NCBI RefSeq assembly: GCF_003633615.1
Contig: NZ_RBKU01000001.1
Coordinates: 1,612,001-1,676,000 of the forward strand
Length of the DNA: 64,000 bases
Source: Mucilaginibacter gracilis
GTDB lineage: Bacteria; Bacteroidota; Bacteroidia; Sphingobacteriales; Sphingobacteriaceae
Direction of reading: 5' to 3'
The notes under the pieces are model-generated. The model was not told the DNA's origin and made no database searches. It was given only the letters and a program-made list of their open reading frames with translations. The position numbers and the translations under genes were made by a program. This document shows, piece by piece, positions 18,183-27,182 of the stretch (within the stretch, counting starts at the first letter, position 1; every line of letters begins with the position of its first letter).

Positions 18183-18476
18183 AATTTTTTATAGGATGCT
18201 GTGCGCTGTTTTTTTGTTTAAATATTTACTTATGCAGTACAGACATTTTATTGCTACAAAAGTTCACTTTCTTTATGATAATTGGTTATAAATCATATGA
18301 TTGTTACATATTTATAGAAAGAGGGGCGAAAATGCTGTTTTTTACCCTAATTGGCTAATAAAATAAACCTAAAAAATATTTTTTGGTGCATTTTATCAAC
18401 ATTTGTGCTTAATTGAATTGTAAATTTATTGAAACATAAACTTAACGGTTTCGTTATATTATAAAAACGTTAACCT

Positions 18477-18749
18477 ATGGCTAATTTGCGCAGCACCCTT
18501 CGCTCCAGAATACACGACTGGACCAGGAAAGTGGGATTTAGGCTAAACTCCACTAATACCATTAAAAAAGACAACTTAACGGTTGACCATTACTTTTTTA
18601 AAACCTTTAATTTTATTGAACAGCGCAAGGCCGATTCGTCGGATAAATCGGAGTTTGTTTGCTTTGATACCTATGGGGAGAAGGTGAAAGTACGATCGTT
18701 GCTTGACTTGCAGAGCGCTTTTTACGAAAACCTGAGCGAACTGCGTTAA
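18477..18749 (+). CDS. Small protein of unknown function
   Basis: A 90-residue basic protein without signal peptide or membrane segment. The N-terminal part (MANLRSTLRSRIHDWTRKVG) is rich in Arg, and the remainder is mixed. No domain is recognised. It stands alone in plus orientation between two minus-strand genes, after a 294-base AT-rich gap with no obvious promoter match. The tidy start and the composition similar to the surroundings favour a real gene. Confidence 0.5.
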   Translation: MANLRSTLRSRIHDWTRKVGFRLNSTNTIKKDNLTVDHYFFKTFNFIEQRKADSSDKSEFVCFDTYGEKVKVRSLLDLQSAFYENLSELR

Positions 18750-18764
18750 TAACACACAGTTATT

Positions 18765-20048
18765 TTAAATGCGCCGTTTTAGCACAAGTATAACTCTTTC
18801 GTGTTGTTTATCGCGGGTAACATCCAGTAAGATAGATTTGTTGTCTTTAGATTTAAAGAGAGTGTCAATTTCGTCTAAAGATAGTTTTGAAACGGGCTTA
18901 AAATTAATTCGTGTTATTTCATCCCCTTTTTGCAGGCCAATATCTGCTGCGCCCGAGCCATTTTCAACCTCGCTGATAATGATGTGCTTAAAATCGGCAC
19001 CATCGGCATAGTATTCTATCCCCGTCATGTCTTGTTCAATGGGGTCGTTATAAAAAACGTTGGGCTTTAAATAGAGCCATCCATTTTGGTAATCAAAAAT
19101 AAGGTTAAATTTTTTCAGCAAATTAATCCCTAGGTTACCGTCTCTGGTTACTGTTATAAGGTTGTTTTTAACGGTATCGTATTCGGGGAACGAAGTTATT
19201 ACGTTTGGTATTTTGTATTTACCCAGTTCAACCTCGTTTATCCGGCTCAAAAACCCACGCACTGGCCCGGTAAGGCTAATGCCCAAATTTGAGGCAATAA
19301 ACCTATCGGGCAAACCCTGGTTTTGCTCAATTAAATTCTCGAGCGATAGGGCATGCCCAGCACCCAGGTCAACAAGTAGTTTATTATTCTTCGCAGCATT
19401 ATCGCTGCGTAATTTTACCTTAATACTAATATACGGCCTGTGCTCTTCAATGGTGATGGGTAATTTAGTGCCCCGCCTAAATACACGCATATATTTTGGC
19501 GGCCCGGCAGTAATGGTACTATCGCTAAAGTTCACCCGCACGGTAAAGGCACTAAAAAACTCGTACCCTAAAAGGCCATGAATAGGCATTCCGGCATAGT
19601 TTGATAGGCCAAAGTTGTCTTCCTTTAATACGGCTGCCGATAGATTGTTACCCGTTATACCGGGTAGGGTAACTTTGAGGGAAGGGGCAACATAGGCTTC
19701 AAAATCTTTACCTTCGCCCATGCCGGTTACCAGTATCGAACGTTTGTTTTTGATATTTAGCGAATCAATTAAAGTTGGGTCGGTAATAATCATGAGGCCC
19801 ACTCCCGAATCTAATACAAAATTATATGGCCCCTTATTGTTTATTTTAACATGAACAACAACCATATTACGTATTAATTGAAAAGGGAACGACGCGCTTT
19901 TAATATCGCTATCAACCTTAAAATAAGCCTGCCCCCGGGCCTGCAAAATAAAAAGGCATAACAAACAGAATAAAAACCCCGTTTTTTTTACTTTAGCTAA
20001 TAAGCAGCTATTCAAGATGTTTAAAATTGGTAGTATAAATTTACACAT
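18765..20048 (-). CDS. Retropepsin-like aspartyl protease with C-terminal PDZ domain
   Basis: A 427-residue exported protein. The N-terminus contains a hydrophobic segment (TGFLFCLLCLFILQARGQA) that ends as a signal peptide; the start upstream of it is not certain. Two half-domains of a retroviral-type aspartyl protease are seen, FVLDSGVG near residue 80 and LLVDLGAGHAL near residue 225. A PDZ domain (ENGSGAADIGLQKGDEITRINFKPV) lies in the last 80 residues. Such proteins are common in Bacteroidota and may cleave envelope proteins. The second site reads D-L-G rather than D-T/S-G, so activity is not assured. The gene is divergent from dacB. Confidence 0.82.
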   Translation of the reverse strand: MCKFILPILNILNSCLLAKVKKTGFLFCLLCLFILQARGQAYFKVDSDIKSASFPFQLIRNMVVVHVKINNKGPYNFVLDSGVGLMIITDPTLIDSLNIKNKRSILVTGMGEGKDFEAYVAPSLKVTLPGITGNNLSAAVLKEDNFGLSNYAGMPIHGLLGYEFFSAFTVRVNFSDSTITAGPPKYMRVFRRGTKLPITIEEHRPYISIKVKLRSDNAAKNNKLLVDLGAGHALSLENLIEQNQGLPDRFIASNLGISLTGPVRGFLSRINEVELGKYKIPNVITSFPEYDTVKNNLITVTRDGNLGINLLKKFNLIFDYQNGWLYLKPNVFYNDPIEQDMTGIEYYADGADFKHIIISEVENGSGAADIGLQKGDEITRINFKPVSKLSLDEIDTLFKSKDNKSILLDVTRDKQHERVILVLKRRI

Positions 20049-20101
20049 AATTATTAGCTTATGTGTTTAAAATTTATGGGGTTTATATTGTAAATAATAA
20101 A

Positions 20102-21436
20102 ATGTATATGGTAAAAACGAGATACAGATTAATGGGGCTGCTTGGCGCAATTGTTTTAATTGCAACGCAATACAGTTGCAGCCCCGGCTTGCGTAAAGGC
20201 AAGCTGAGGCAAATATTTAAACATTCGGCTATAGTGAACGACCATTTTACGGGCTTTGCTTTGTATGATATGGATGCCCAAAAAATGGTATACCAGTTAA
20301 ATGCTGATAAATATTTCACTCCCGCATCAAATACCAAGCTTTATACTTTTTATACCTGCCTTAAAATGCTTAGCGACTCCATACCAGCCTTAAAATATGT
20401 TAACCGGAATGATTCGTTGATATTTTGGGCAACCGGAGATCCGTCTTTTTTACACACCGACCTAAAGGGTGTTAATGCTTTTAATTTATTGAAGAATAGC
20501 CCGGCTAAACTCTATTTTTCTTCTGGTAGTTATACCGGCGATTTTTATGGTAACGGATGGCCATACGGCGATTACAATGATTATTATCAAGCAGAAATAA
20601 ATGAGTTGCCTGTTGAAGATAACGTTGCTGTAGTTTATGCCGATGCCGACGGCACCCTCAAGATAAAGCCAACATACTTACAACCCCTGCTAAAGTGCGA
20701 TAGTACTTTAAAATTAAACGTGTTCCGTGTGCAACGCAATATTTTGAATAACGATTTTGTATACCCGGCAATGCGCATCCCCAAAAGGTATCGGGCAGAG
20801 ATACCCTGGAAGGTATCAACAGCTTTGCAACTGGCTTTGTTAAAGGATACCCTGAAGCGAGAGATAACCGAGGTTAACCTGCCTATGCCAACAGCAGCCC
20901 GAACGATTTACAACGCCCAGGCCGATACGGTTTACAGAAGGATGCTGCAACCGAGCGATAACTTTATTGCCGAGCAGCTATTGCTGGTATGCTCGTCAAC
21001 CCGGTTTAAAACCTTGAGTCCCGATTCGGTCATTAATTATTCCATCAATCATTATCTGAATGATTTGCCCGATAAGCCCCAATGGGTGGATGGTTCGGGC
21101 CTATCCCGTAAAGATTTGTTTACACCGCGAGATATGATAGCCCTGCTGCAAAAAATAGCGGCGGAGGTAAAAGACGAAAACCTGCTGCATAGCCTAATGC
21201 CTGCCGGCGGCGTGGTGGGCACAATAAAAAACGCGTATAAAACCGACAATGGCAAAGCCTTTGTTTGGGCAAAAACAGGCTCGTTAGCTAATAACCACAA
21301 CCAAAGCGGCTACCTGGTTACCCGTAAAGGCAAAAGGCTGGCTTTTGCCTTTATGAACAATAACTTTACGCGCCCCACACGCGAAATACGAGATGAGATG
21401 GTAAGGATAATAACCTATATTCATGAAAACTATTAA
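20102..21436 (+). CDS. dacB: D-alanyl-D-alanine carboxypeptidase/endopeptidase, PBP4 (DacB) type
   Basis: A 444-residue exported penicillin-binding protein of peptidase family S13. The active-site motifs are SNTK (SxxK, in TPASNTKLYT), SGLS of VDGSGLSRKDLFTPRDM at the SxN position, and KTG (WAKTGSL). It removes the terminal D-Ala of stem peptides and may cut peptide crosslinks. The N-terminus is hydrophobic with a possible lipobox (TQYSC), so it may be a lipoprotein. I prefer the ATG at 20102; a GTG at 20063 is in frame but adds residues before the signal peptide. The released D-Ala fits the nearby dipeptidase and alanine dehydrogenase genes. Confidence 0.9.
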   Translation: MYMVKTRYRLMGLLGAIVLIATQYSCSPGLRKGKLRQIFKHSAIVNDHFTGFALYDMDAQKMVYQLNADKYFTPASNTKLYTFYTCLKMLSDSIPALKYVNRNDSLIFWATGDPSFLHTDLKGVNAFNLLKNSPAKLYFSSGSYTGDFYGNGWPYGDYNDYYQAEINELPVEDNVAVVYADADGTLKIKPTYLQPLLKCDSTLKLNVFRVQRNILNNDFVYPAMRIPKRYRAEIPWKVSTALQLALLKDTLKREITEVNLPMPTAARTIYNAQADTVYRRMLQPSDNFIAEQLLLVCSSTRFKTLSPDSVINYSINHYLNDLPDKPQWVDGSGLSRKDLFTPRDMIALLQKIAAEVKDENLLHSLMPAGGVVGTIKNAYKTDNGKAFVWAKTGSLANNHNQSGYLVTRKGKRLAFAFMNNNFTRPTREIRDEMVRIITYIHENY

Positions 21437-21455
21437 CAAAATTGCCCTGCGTTTA

Positions 21456-22406
21456 TCACCGCTTTAACCCCGGATTTTGAAGCGGAAGCGTTGATACGTC
21501 TCTTTCAATCTCCTTTTGTTCAATAGCCACAGCGTAGTCTGCAGGTTCAATTTTACAGCCGGTAAATTCGGCATAAACCTGGGTAAACTCGGCGCCTAAG
21601 TATAACAGTGCCGATGTATAGTATATCCATACAAAAATGATGATGATAGAACCCGCGGCACCATAGGTGGAGCTAATTTTCATGGTGCCAATGTACAGGC
21701 CAATTAAATATTTGCCCAGCATAAACAACAAGGCAGTAAATACGGCCCCGGTGCGTACATCGCGCCAGCGTATTTTAACATCGGGCAGGTACTTAAATAT
21801 AATGCCGAACAGCGCGGCAATAACAATAAAGGTTACTGCGGTATTGATAACGTAAAATACAATTTCGAAATGGCTTAGGTAATGGCTCAACTTATCACTA
21901 AGGGCGGCCAGCAACCCGTTTACAATTAATGATACTAAGAGTAAAAACCCTAAAGCAATAACCAGCGAGAACGAAAGTAAACGGTTGGTTATCATTTTAA
22001 CCCAGCCGCGTTTGGGCTTTGCCTTTACCCTCCAAATGATATTAAGCGAATCCTGAATTTCCATAAAAATACCGGTTGCGCCAATTATTAAGGTTACCAC
22101 TCCAATAATTATAGCCACTGCCGATTTACCTAATTGTACACTTTTTACGATAGATTGTATTTGGGTGGCTGCATCGGGGCCAACAAAGCCTTTCAATTCG
22201 GGATATATTTTACCTTCAAAGGCATCATGGCCAAAGTATAAGCTCAATACAAAAACAAGCAGCATCATTAAAGGGGCCAGCGAAAAAACGGTATAATAAG
22301 CGAGTGAGGCACTCAGTTTTAAACCACGGTCGTCTAAAAAACCATTAAACGTTGCCAATGTTACACGCCATCCAGATAGTAGTGCTTTTTTTAAAGAAAA
22401 ATTCAT
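21456..22406 (-). CDS. YihY/BrkB family inner-membrane protein
   Basis: A 316-residue protein with about six hydrophobic segments. It matches the family in the conserved SLAYYTVFSLAPLMMLL segment, GATGIFMEIQDSLNIIWRV, and WRDVRTGAVFTALLFMLGKYLIGLYI. The family was once called ribonuclease BN in error; its members are membrane proteins of unclear function, possibly transporters. A charged C-terminal tail of about 35 residues extends into the cytoplasm. It lies downstream of the D-Ala-D-Ala dipeptidase on the same strand, with a gap of 108 bases. Confidence 0.88.
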   Translation of the reverse strand: MNFSLKKALLSGWRVTLATFNGFLDDRGLKLSASLAYYTVFSLAPLMMLLVFVLSLYFGHDAFEGKIYPELKGFVGPDAATQIQSIVKSVQLGKSAVAIIIGVVTLIIGATGIFMEIQDSLNIIWRVKAKPKRGWVKMITNRLLSFSLVIALGFLLLVSLIVNGLLAALSDKLSHYLSHFEIVFYVINTAVTFIVIAALFGIIFKYLPDVKIRWRDVRTGAVFTALLFMLGKYLIGLYIGTMKISSTYGAAGSIIIIFVWIYYTSALLYLGAEFTQVYAEFTGCKIEPADYAVAIEQKEIERDVSTLPLQNPGLKR

Positions 22407-22514
22407 AAATAACTCACTTGTTCAATTTTTACCTATTTTGTTTTTTATAACATGCCCAAAACAGGCTGCGCTAACACTTTAGCAATTTTGATGCCTTAAA
22501 TATAGAGTTGAACG

Positions 22515-23204
22515 TTATAGCTGTTGGAACGGAACATCAAGTAGCTCAAAATTTTGCCAACCTATAAAATCAAAGTGCCACCATTCGTTATCAAGTACTT
22601 TAAAACCGTGGCTTTGCATAGTTGTTTTTAGCAATTCGCGGTTTTGAATAACCTGCGCCGGTAGCTCGTTATAATCTGAAGCAGCAGTTGCGCTAAAGCT
22701 ATCAAAAGGTGTTGGCATAGGCAGTTCAATGCCTGTTTTAATATCTATCAGGCTTAAATCAACGGCACATCCGCGGTTATGCCTCGATCCCTTTTTAGGG
22801 TCGGCAACAAAGTTTTTATCGCTGGCCTTTATATAAAACTTTTCGGTTACTGCATAAGGGCGATAGGCATCATAAATTTTAAGGCCCAGGCCTTTTGCCT
22901 TTAAATCGTTTTCAACAGCTTTGAGGGCCTTAACAACGGGTAGCCGTGTAAAAGCACGCGCCTGGTTATACATGCGCTGGTGCATAAAATTATTGCTTGT
23001 AGCGTAGCGTATATCGAGATGTATGCCGGGAATGTATTTTATAATTTCGACCAAGGCCTTGTTAGGGTTGAGCTTTATTTGTTGCAGGTACATTGCTTTA
23101 TCGGCAATATGCAACGAATCGCGATAGTTTTGCGCCCCGGCATTGGTGTAAATGCCGGTAAATAATAGCATAACTAAGCAATACTGTGCCGCATTTTTTA
23201 TCAT
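22515..23204 (-). CDS. D-Ala-D-Ala dipeptidase (VanX/DdpX type, M15 family)
   Basis: A 229-residue exported zinc peptidase with a signal peptide (VMLLFTGIYTNAGAQ). Zinc ligands and catalytic residues match VanX in spacing: H142 and D149 (SRHNRGCAVDLSL), E207 and H210 (EWWHFDF), and R115 (YDAYRPY). It cleaves D-Ala-D-Ala. A vancomycin-resistance role is unlikely because Gram-negative members are periplasmic and feed D-Ala catabolism. The gene follows ald by eight bases on the same strand, so released alanine may go to alanine dehydrogenase, after racemisation of D-Ala. No VanH or VanA is nearby. Confidence 0.92.
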   Translation of the reverse strand: MIKNAAQYCLVMLLFTGIYTNAGAQNYRDSLHIADKAMYLQQIKLNPNKALVEIIKYIPGIHLDIRYATSNNFMHQRMYNQARAFTRLPVVKALKAVENDLKAKGLGLKIYDAYRPYAVTEKFYIKASDKNFVADPKKGSRHNRGCAVDLSLIDIKTGIELPMPTPFDSFSATAASDYNELPAQVIQNRELLKTTMQSHGFKVLDNEWWHFDFIGWQNFELLDVPFQQL

Positions 23205-23212
23205 ATAAATAG

Positions 23213-24439
23213 TTAGCGGTTGGAAACAATAAGCAGGTCCAGATCTTTACAGGGCATATTAAACCTATCGCCAATATGCTTGTTGGTGAGGTGCCCCTGG
23301 TAAATGTACACCGCGTTGCGCACGCCTGTGTTTTGCCAAATTACATTTTTAAGGCCGCCCTGCTCGCCAATGTCCAATAAAATTGGGGCGAATATATTAG
23401 TTAAGGCGTAGGTAGCCGTGCGCGCCACGCGCGATGCTATGTTGGGTACGCAATAATGTATCACATCGTATTTGCGGAAAACCGGATTGGTGTGGTTGGT
23501 AACTTCGGAGGTTTCAAAACACCCTCCCTGATCAATACTTACATCAATTATAACCGAGTTGGGTTTCATCCGGCTAACGGTAGCCTCGGTTACAATGCAA
23601 GGGCTGCGGCCGGTTTGGGCGCGCATGGCGCCAATGGCTACATCGCAGGTAGTTATTGCCTTTTCGAGCACAATGGGTTGCACTACCGATGTAAATACCC
23701 TGCTGCCTATATTGGTTTGTAAACGGCGCAGTTTGTAAATAGACGGATCAAAAACCTTAACCTGGGCACCTAATGATATGGCAGTGCGGGCTGCGTATTC
23801 GCCTACGGTGCCTGCACCTAAAATAACAATTTCGGTAGGGGGTACGCCGGTTATACCGCCAAGCATAAGCCCCTTACCTTCAAAAACATTACTTAAATAT
23901 TCGGCTGCAATTAAAATTGAGGTTGCGCCCACAATTTCGCTCATGGCTCTTACTACGGTTAGGGTGCCGCCTTCGTCTAACAAATCTTCAAAACAAAGGG
24001 CTGTTATTTTTTTTTGCTGAAGGGCCTGTATGTATTCGGGCTTTAAGGTAGAAATCTGCAGGGTCGAAATCAGCGTTTGGTGAGGTTTCATCATCCCAAT
24101 CTCATCGGGAGTAGGCGGTGCTATTTTGATGATGATATCGGCTTCGTAAACAGATTTGGTGTCGTAAACTATCTGTGCGCCCTGTTCGCTATAATCTTTA
24201 TCTAAAAAATTGGCGGCTTTACCGGCATTGCTTTCTAAGATAACCTCGTGCCCGTTATTAACAAGCAAGGCTACCGAAAGTGGTGTTAGCGCAATACGGT
24301 TTTCCTGAAACGATACTTCGCGGGGAATGCCAATATAAAGTTTGTTTTTTTTATTCTTTACTTCGAGCATCGACTCCTGCGGCTGCATCATGGCCTGCTT
24401 TGCGATGTCGGAAAAACCAGTTAAAATCCCTGAACTCAT
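23213..24439 (-). CDS. ald: Alanine dehydrogenase
   Basis: A 408-residue NAD-dependent enzyme interconverting L-alanine and pyruvate plus ammonia. After an N-terminal extension of about 30 residues come the family start (YIGIPREVSFQENRIALTP), the substrate-binding KIAPPT and the Rossmann motif VILGAGTVGEYAARTAISLGA at about residues 205-225, followed by the APILLD segment near the C-terminus. It sits between tsaE and the D-Ala-D-Ala dipeptidase on the same strand, with gaps of 47 and eight bases. A porX-tsaE-ald neighbourhood is common in Bacteroidota as far as I recall. Confidence 0.88.
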   Translation of the reverse strand: MSSGILTGFSDIAKQAMMQPQESMLEVKNKKNKLYIGIPREVSFQENRIALTPLSVALLVNNGHEVILESNAGKAANFLDKDYSEQGAQIVYDTKSVYEADIIIKIAPPTPDEIGMMKPHQTLISTLQISTLKPEYIQALQQKKITALCFEDLLDEGGTLTVVRAMSEIVGATSILIAAEYLSNVFEGKGLMLGGITGVPPTEIVILGAGTVGEYAARTAISLGAQVKVFDPSIYKLRRLQTNIGSRVFTSVVQPIVLEKAITTCDVAIGAMRAQTGRSPCIVTEATVSRMKPNSVIIDVSIDQGGCFETSEVTNHTNPVFRKYDVIHYCVPNIASRVARTATYALTNIFAPILLDIGEQGGLKNVIWQNTGVRNAVYIYQGHLTNKHIGDRFNMPCKDLDLLIVSNR

Positions 24440-24486
24440 ATTTCTCTAATATCCGGTTGATGAAGGTACGCAAAAAGATAAATATA

Positions 24487-24906
24487 TTAAAGGCTTGTGT
24501 TGAGGTATATTTCCCTTGTATCATCTGGCAATACTTTAATATTAATATCAATATATTTATCCGGAATAAGATCGGGTATCATAGCGGGCCATTCTATAAA
24601 GCAATAATCGCCCGAGTAAAAGTATTCTTCGCAACCCATATCAAGTGCTTCGGTTTGATTTTTTAAACGGTAAAAATCAAAATGATAAATTTTGCCGGCC
24701 GGTATTTTGTATTCGTTTACGATAGAAAATGTAGGGCTGGTTACATTATCATTAACACCCAAAACTTTGCATAATGCTTTAATAAGGGTGGTTTTACCGG
24801 CACCCATCTCGCCGTTAAACAAAAAAATTTTGGAGTTAGCAGCCTGCGAGATGATTTTAGCGGCGGCTTGTGGTAAATAGTCAATGGAGTTAACTTCGAT
24901 AATCAT
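24487..24906 (-). CDS. tsaE: tRNA threonylcarbamoyladenosine ATPase subunit TsaE
   Basis: A 139-residue P-loop ATPase that, with TsaB and TsaD, installs the t6A modification at position 37 of ANN-decoding tRNAs. The Walker A motif is GEMGAGKTT near residue 37, followed by the family segments TSPTFSIVNEY and HFDFYRL and the Walker-B-like FIEWP. Its ATG overlaps the vapC stop by four bases (ATGA), so its translation is probably coupled to the toxin gene. The protein is normal in length and the gene is intact. Confidence 0.93.
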   Translation of the reverse strand: MIIEVNSIDYLPQAAAKIISQAANSKIFLFNGEMGAGKTTLIKALCKVLGVNDNVTSPTFSIVNEYKIPAGKIYHFDFYRLKNQTEALDMGCEEYFYSGDYCFIEWPAMIPDLIPDKYIDINIKVLPDDTREIYLNTSL

Positions 24907-25286
24907 TGCTCAGATTTTATTTCGTATAAAACCAAATCTAAACCAGCAATTTTTTTAAATCCTTTATCGGCGGTAATAATTGGTAAAGAAAAGGCCAAAG
25001 CAGATGCCGCAATTATTGCATCGGGTATCTTTAACTTGTATGTTTTTCTCAATTCTATAGTGAAGGCTTTTATTTCCTTATTTATATCTAATACTGTAAC
25101 CGAATCAATAAAATCATTTAAAATTTCAATTGCCGATGGGGTGTTGCCATGAAAAGCAAACAATTCTATTTCTGTTATAATTGAGATGTAAATTTGCCGG
25201 TCTTGTAAAAAATTGGCTAATACCGGGTCACCGTTAAGAAAATAGATACAGGTATTTGTATCTAAAAATGTTTCATCTCCATTCAT
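24903..25286 (-). CDS. vapC: VapC-type PIN-domain toxin
   Basis: A 127-residue PIN-domain ribonuclease. The acidic residues of the active site are seen in FLDTNTCIYFL (D9), near the middle, in PDAIIAASAL and in ITADKGF. Such toxins cut specific RNAs, often initiator tRNA or the large rRNA loop, when the antitoxin is degraded. The gene overlaps vapB upstream by 14 bases and tsaE downstream by four bases. The overlaps make a single transcript likely. The catalytic residues are all present, so the toxin appears functional. Confidence 0.9.
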   Translation of the reverse strand: MNGDETFLDTNTCIYFLNGDPVLANFLQDRQIYISIITEIELFAFHGNTPSAIEILNDFIDSVTVLDINKEIKAFTIELRKTYKLKIPDAIIAASALAFSLPIITADKGFKKIAGLDLVLYEIKSEQ

Positions 25287-25437
25287 CGCGAAGTTGCTGC
25301 TGAACTTTTAATCCATCCTCATCTGTTTTTAACGCGCCGGAAAATTTCTTTGCATCAAACTTTTTTTTAGGTTTACGTTCGGCCAGTATTTTTTTCAGGC
25401 TTTGTATATCGGTGTCTTTATTCAATACTAATACCAT
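25273..25437 (-). CDS. vapB: VapB-type antitoxin
   Basis: A 54-residue protein. The C-terminal part, KFSGALKTDEDGLKVQQQLR and DEW, is the Bacteroidota-type VapB segment that occupies the toxin active site. The N-terminal part (MVLVLNKDTDIQSLKKIL) is short, with no complete DNA-binding fold obvious. The ATG at 25437 is chosen because a TAAATTTG promoter box ends three bases before it, which rules out the in-frame start further upstream. It is the first gene of the unit vapB-vapC-tsaE-ald-dipeptidase. Confidence 0.85.
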   Translation of the reverse strand: MVLVLNKDTDIQSLKKILAERKPKKKFDAKKFSGALKTDEDGLKVQQQLRDEWR

Positions 25438-25440
25438 AAC

Positions 25441-25448
25441 CAAATTTA
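25441..25448 (-). promoter_or_regulatory. Candidate leaderless promoter of vapB
   Basis: TAAATTTG on the minus strand lies three bases before the vapB ATG. It overlaps the terminator downstream of porX, so transcription would restart just after porX ends. Confidence 0.5.
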
Positions 25449-25451
25449 AAT

Positions 25452-25482
25452 AAAAAAATCCCATTCATAAAACGGGATTTTT
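25452..25482 (-). terminator. Terminator of porX
   Basis: On the minus strand a hairpin AAAATCCCG...GGGATTTTTTT with a T run lies between porX and vapB. Confidence 0.75.
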
Positions 25483-25491
25483 ATTGATGTT

Positions 25492-27045
25492 TTACTTAGG
25501 CCCGTAGGTTGCAATAGGGATAATCATCTCCTCTAACGATATGCCGCCGTGCTGAAAGGTTTCGTTATAAAAGTTAACAAAGTGGTTGTAGTTGTTTGGG
25601 TAAACAAAGTAGTTATCAACCTTGGCAAATACAAAACTTGAGCTAACGTGTAGTTTAGGCAACATCGCATCGTGCGGGTTGCGGATATGGAAAACCTCTT
25701 TAGGGTTAAAATTTAAGTTTTTGCCCTGTTTGTAACGCAGGTTGGTGTTGGTGTTACGGTCGCCAATAATTTTGCTTGGGTTTTTAACCCTTATGGTGCC
25801 ATGGTCGGTAGTGATGATAACTTTTACCTGTTTTTGGGATAAAAACTTTAAAAGCTCGTACAAGGGCGAATGCTCAAACCACGATATGGTTAAAGAGCGG
25901 TAAGCTGCATCGTCGCTGGCCAATTCGCGTATCATTTGCATATCGGTACGGGCGTGCGATAGCATATCAACAAAGTTGTAAACTACTACGTTCAAATCGT
26001 TCTTCATCAGGTTGCTCACACTCTCGTTAAGCGCGCGGCCCTCATCAATGTTTAATATTTTGGTATACGAATATTTGCATTCTTTACGAAGCACACGTTT
26101 AATCTGGTCGCCAACAAAATCGGCCTCAAATAAGTTTTTTCCGCCTTCGTCCTCGTCGTTTTGCCACATTTGGGGATAGCGTTTTTCCATGTCTAAAGGC
26201 ATTAAGCCCGAAAATATGGCGTTACGGGCGTATTGCGTAGCTGTAGGCAGTATACTAAAATAGGTGTCTTCTTCTTCTAACCTAAAATATTCGGCTATAA
26301 TAGGGTGTATCATGCGGTATTGGTCGTACCGTAAATTATCTATCAGGATAAAAAATACGGGCACATTGCTTTCCAGTTGCGGGTACACCTTCTTTTTAAA
26401 CAATTGCGGAGAAATAATTGGCGCAGTATCCGGGTTTTTAATCCAATCGATGTAGTTTTTTTCAACAAATTTTGAAAACTGCACGTTGGCTTCGGCTTTT
26501 TGCAGCGTTAATATCTCGTGCATTCCGGCATCTTGCAATTGCCCCAGTTCAAGCTCCCAGTAAATTAATTTTTTATAAACATCAACCCATTCCTGGTGGC
26601 TTAAATTGTCATTTAAGGTCATGCCGAGTTGCCTAAAATCTTGCTGATAGGCCATTGTGGTTTTTTCGGTAACAAGGCGCTTGTTCTCGGTAAACTTTTT
26701 AATGGTAAGCAATATTTGCCGCGGGTTAACAGGCTTAATAAGGTAATCGTCTATTTTTGAGCCAATGGCATCTTCCATTAAATATTCTTCCTCGTTTTTA
26801 GTGATCAGAACAATAGGAACCTCTACATTTATATTTTTTATTTTGGCCAGGGTTTCTAATCCGGTTAAGCCGGGCATATTCTCATCTAAAAAAACCAGAT
26901 CGAAATATTGGCTCTTAAACATGTCAACAGCATCATTACCGTTGGTTACTGTTGTTACTTTGTAACCTTTTTCGGTTAAAAAAAGAATATGTGGTTTTAG
27001 CAGATCAATTTCGTCGTCGGCCCATAAAATGGTGGTATCTTGCAT
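25492..27045 (-). CDS. porX: PorX, response regulator with PglZ-like phosphatase domain (type IX secretion regulator)
   Basis: A 517-residue cytoplasmic protein. Residues 1-120 are a CheY-like receiver (WADDEIDLL, phosphoacceptor in DLVFLDENMPG, Lys in VLITKNEEEY). The remainder is a PglZ/alkaline-phosphatase-superfamily domain with FILIDNLRYDQ and TTDHGT metal-binding motifs. In Porphyromonas and other Bacteroidota PorX with the kinase PorY controls the type IX secretion system. The length fits known PorX when the ATG at 27045 is used; an upstream in-frame codon would add 24 residues unrelated to the receiver start. No PorY or secretion genes are in this window. Confidence 0.93.
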   Translation of the reverse strand: MQDTTILWADDEIDLLKPHILFLTEKGYKVTTVTNGNDAVDMFKSQYFDLVFLDENMPGLTGLETLAKIKNINVEVPIVLITKNEEEYLMEDAIGSKIDDYLIKPVNPRQILLTIKKFTENKRLVTEKTTMAYQQDFRQLGMTLNDNLSHQEWVDVYKKLIYWELELGQLQDAGMHEILTLQKAEANVQFSKFVEKNYIDWIKNPDTAPIISPQLFKKKVYPQLESNVPVFFILIDNLRYDQYRMIHPIIAEYFRLEEEDTYFSILPTATQYARNAIFSGLMPLDMEKRYPQMWQNDEDEGGKNLFEADFVGDQIKRVLRKECKYSYTKILNIDEGRALNESVSNLMKNDLNVVVYNFVDMLSHARTDMQMIRELASDDAAYRSLTISWFEHSPLYELLKFLSQKQVKVIITTDHGTIRVKNPSKIIGDRNTNTNLRYKQGKNLNFNPKEVFHIRNPHDAMLPKLHVSSSFVFAKVDNYFVYPNNYNHFVNFYNETFQHGGISLEEMIIPIATYGPK

Positions 27046-27182
27046 GGTAAATTTTGTATATTGAGTATTAACCCATAAACATAGCTTTTGTTGCTCACAT
27101 ATACCTAGTATTAACAAAAATTAACTAAAATAAAATGCCGCATTTAACCATAATTTAACATTTTTGTACCATATAACAAACG

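Noticed and set aside
22515..23204. Vancomycin resistance cluster
   Set aside because: VanX-like motifs are present but there is no VanH, VanA or VanRS, and the protein has a signal peptide.
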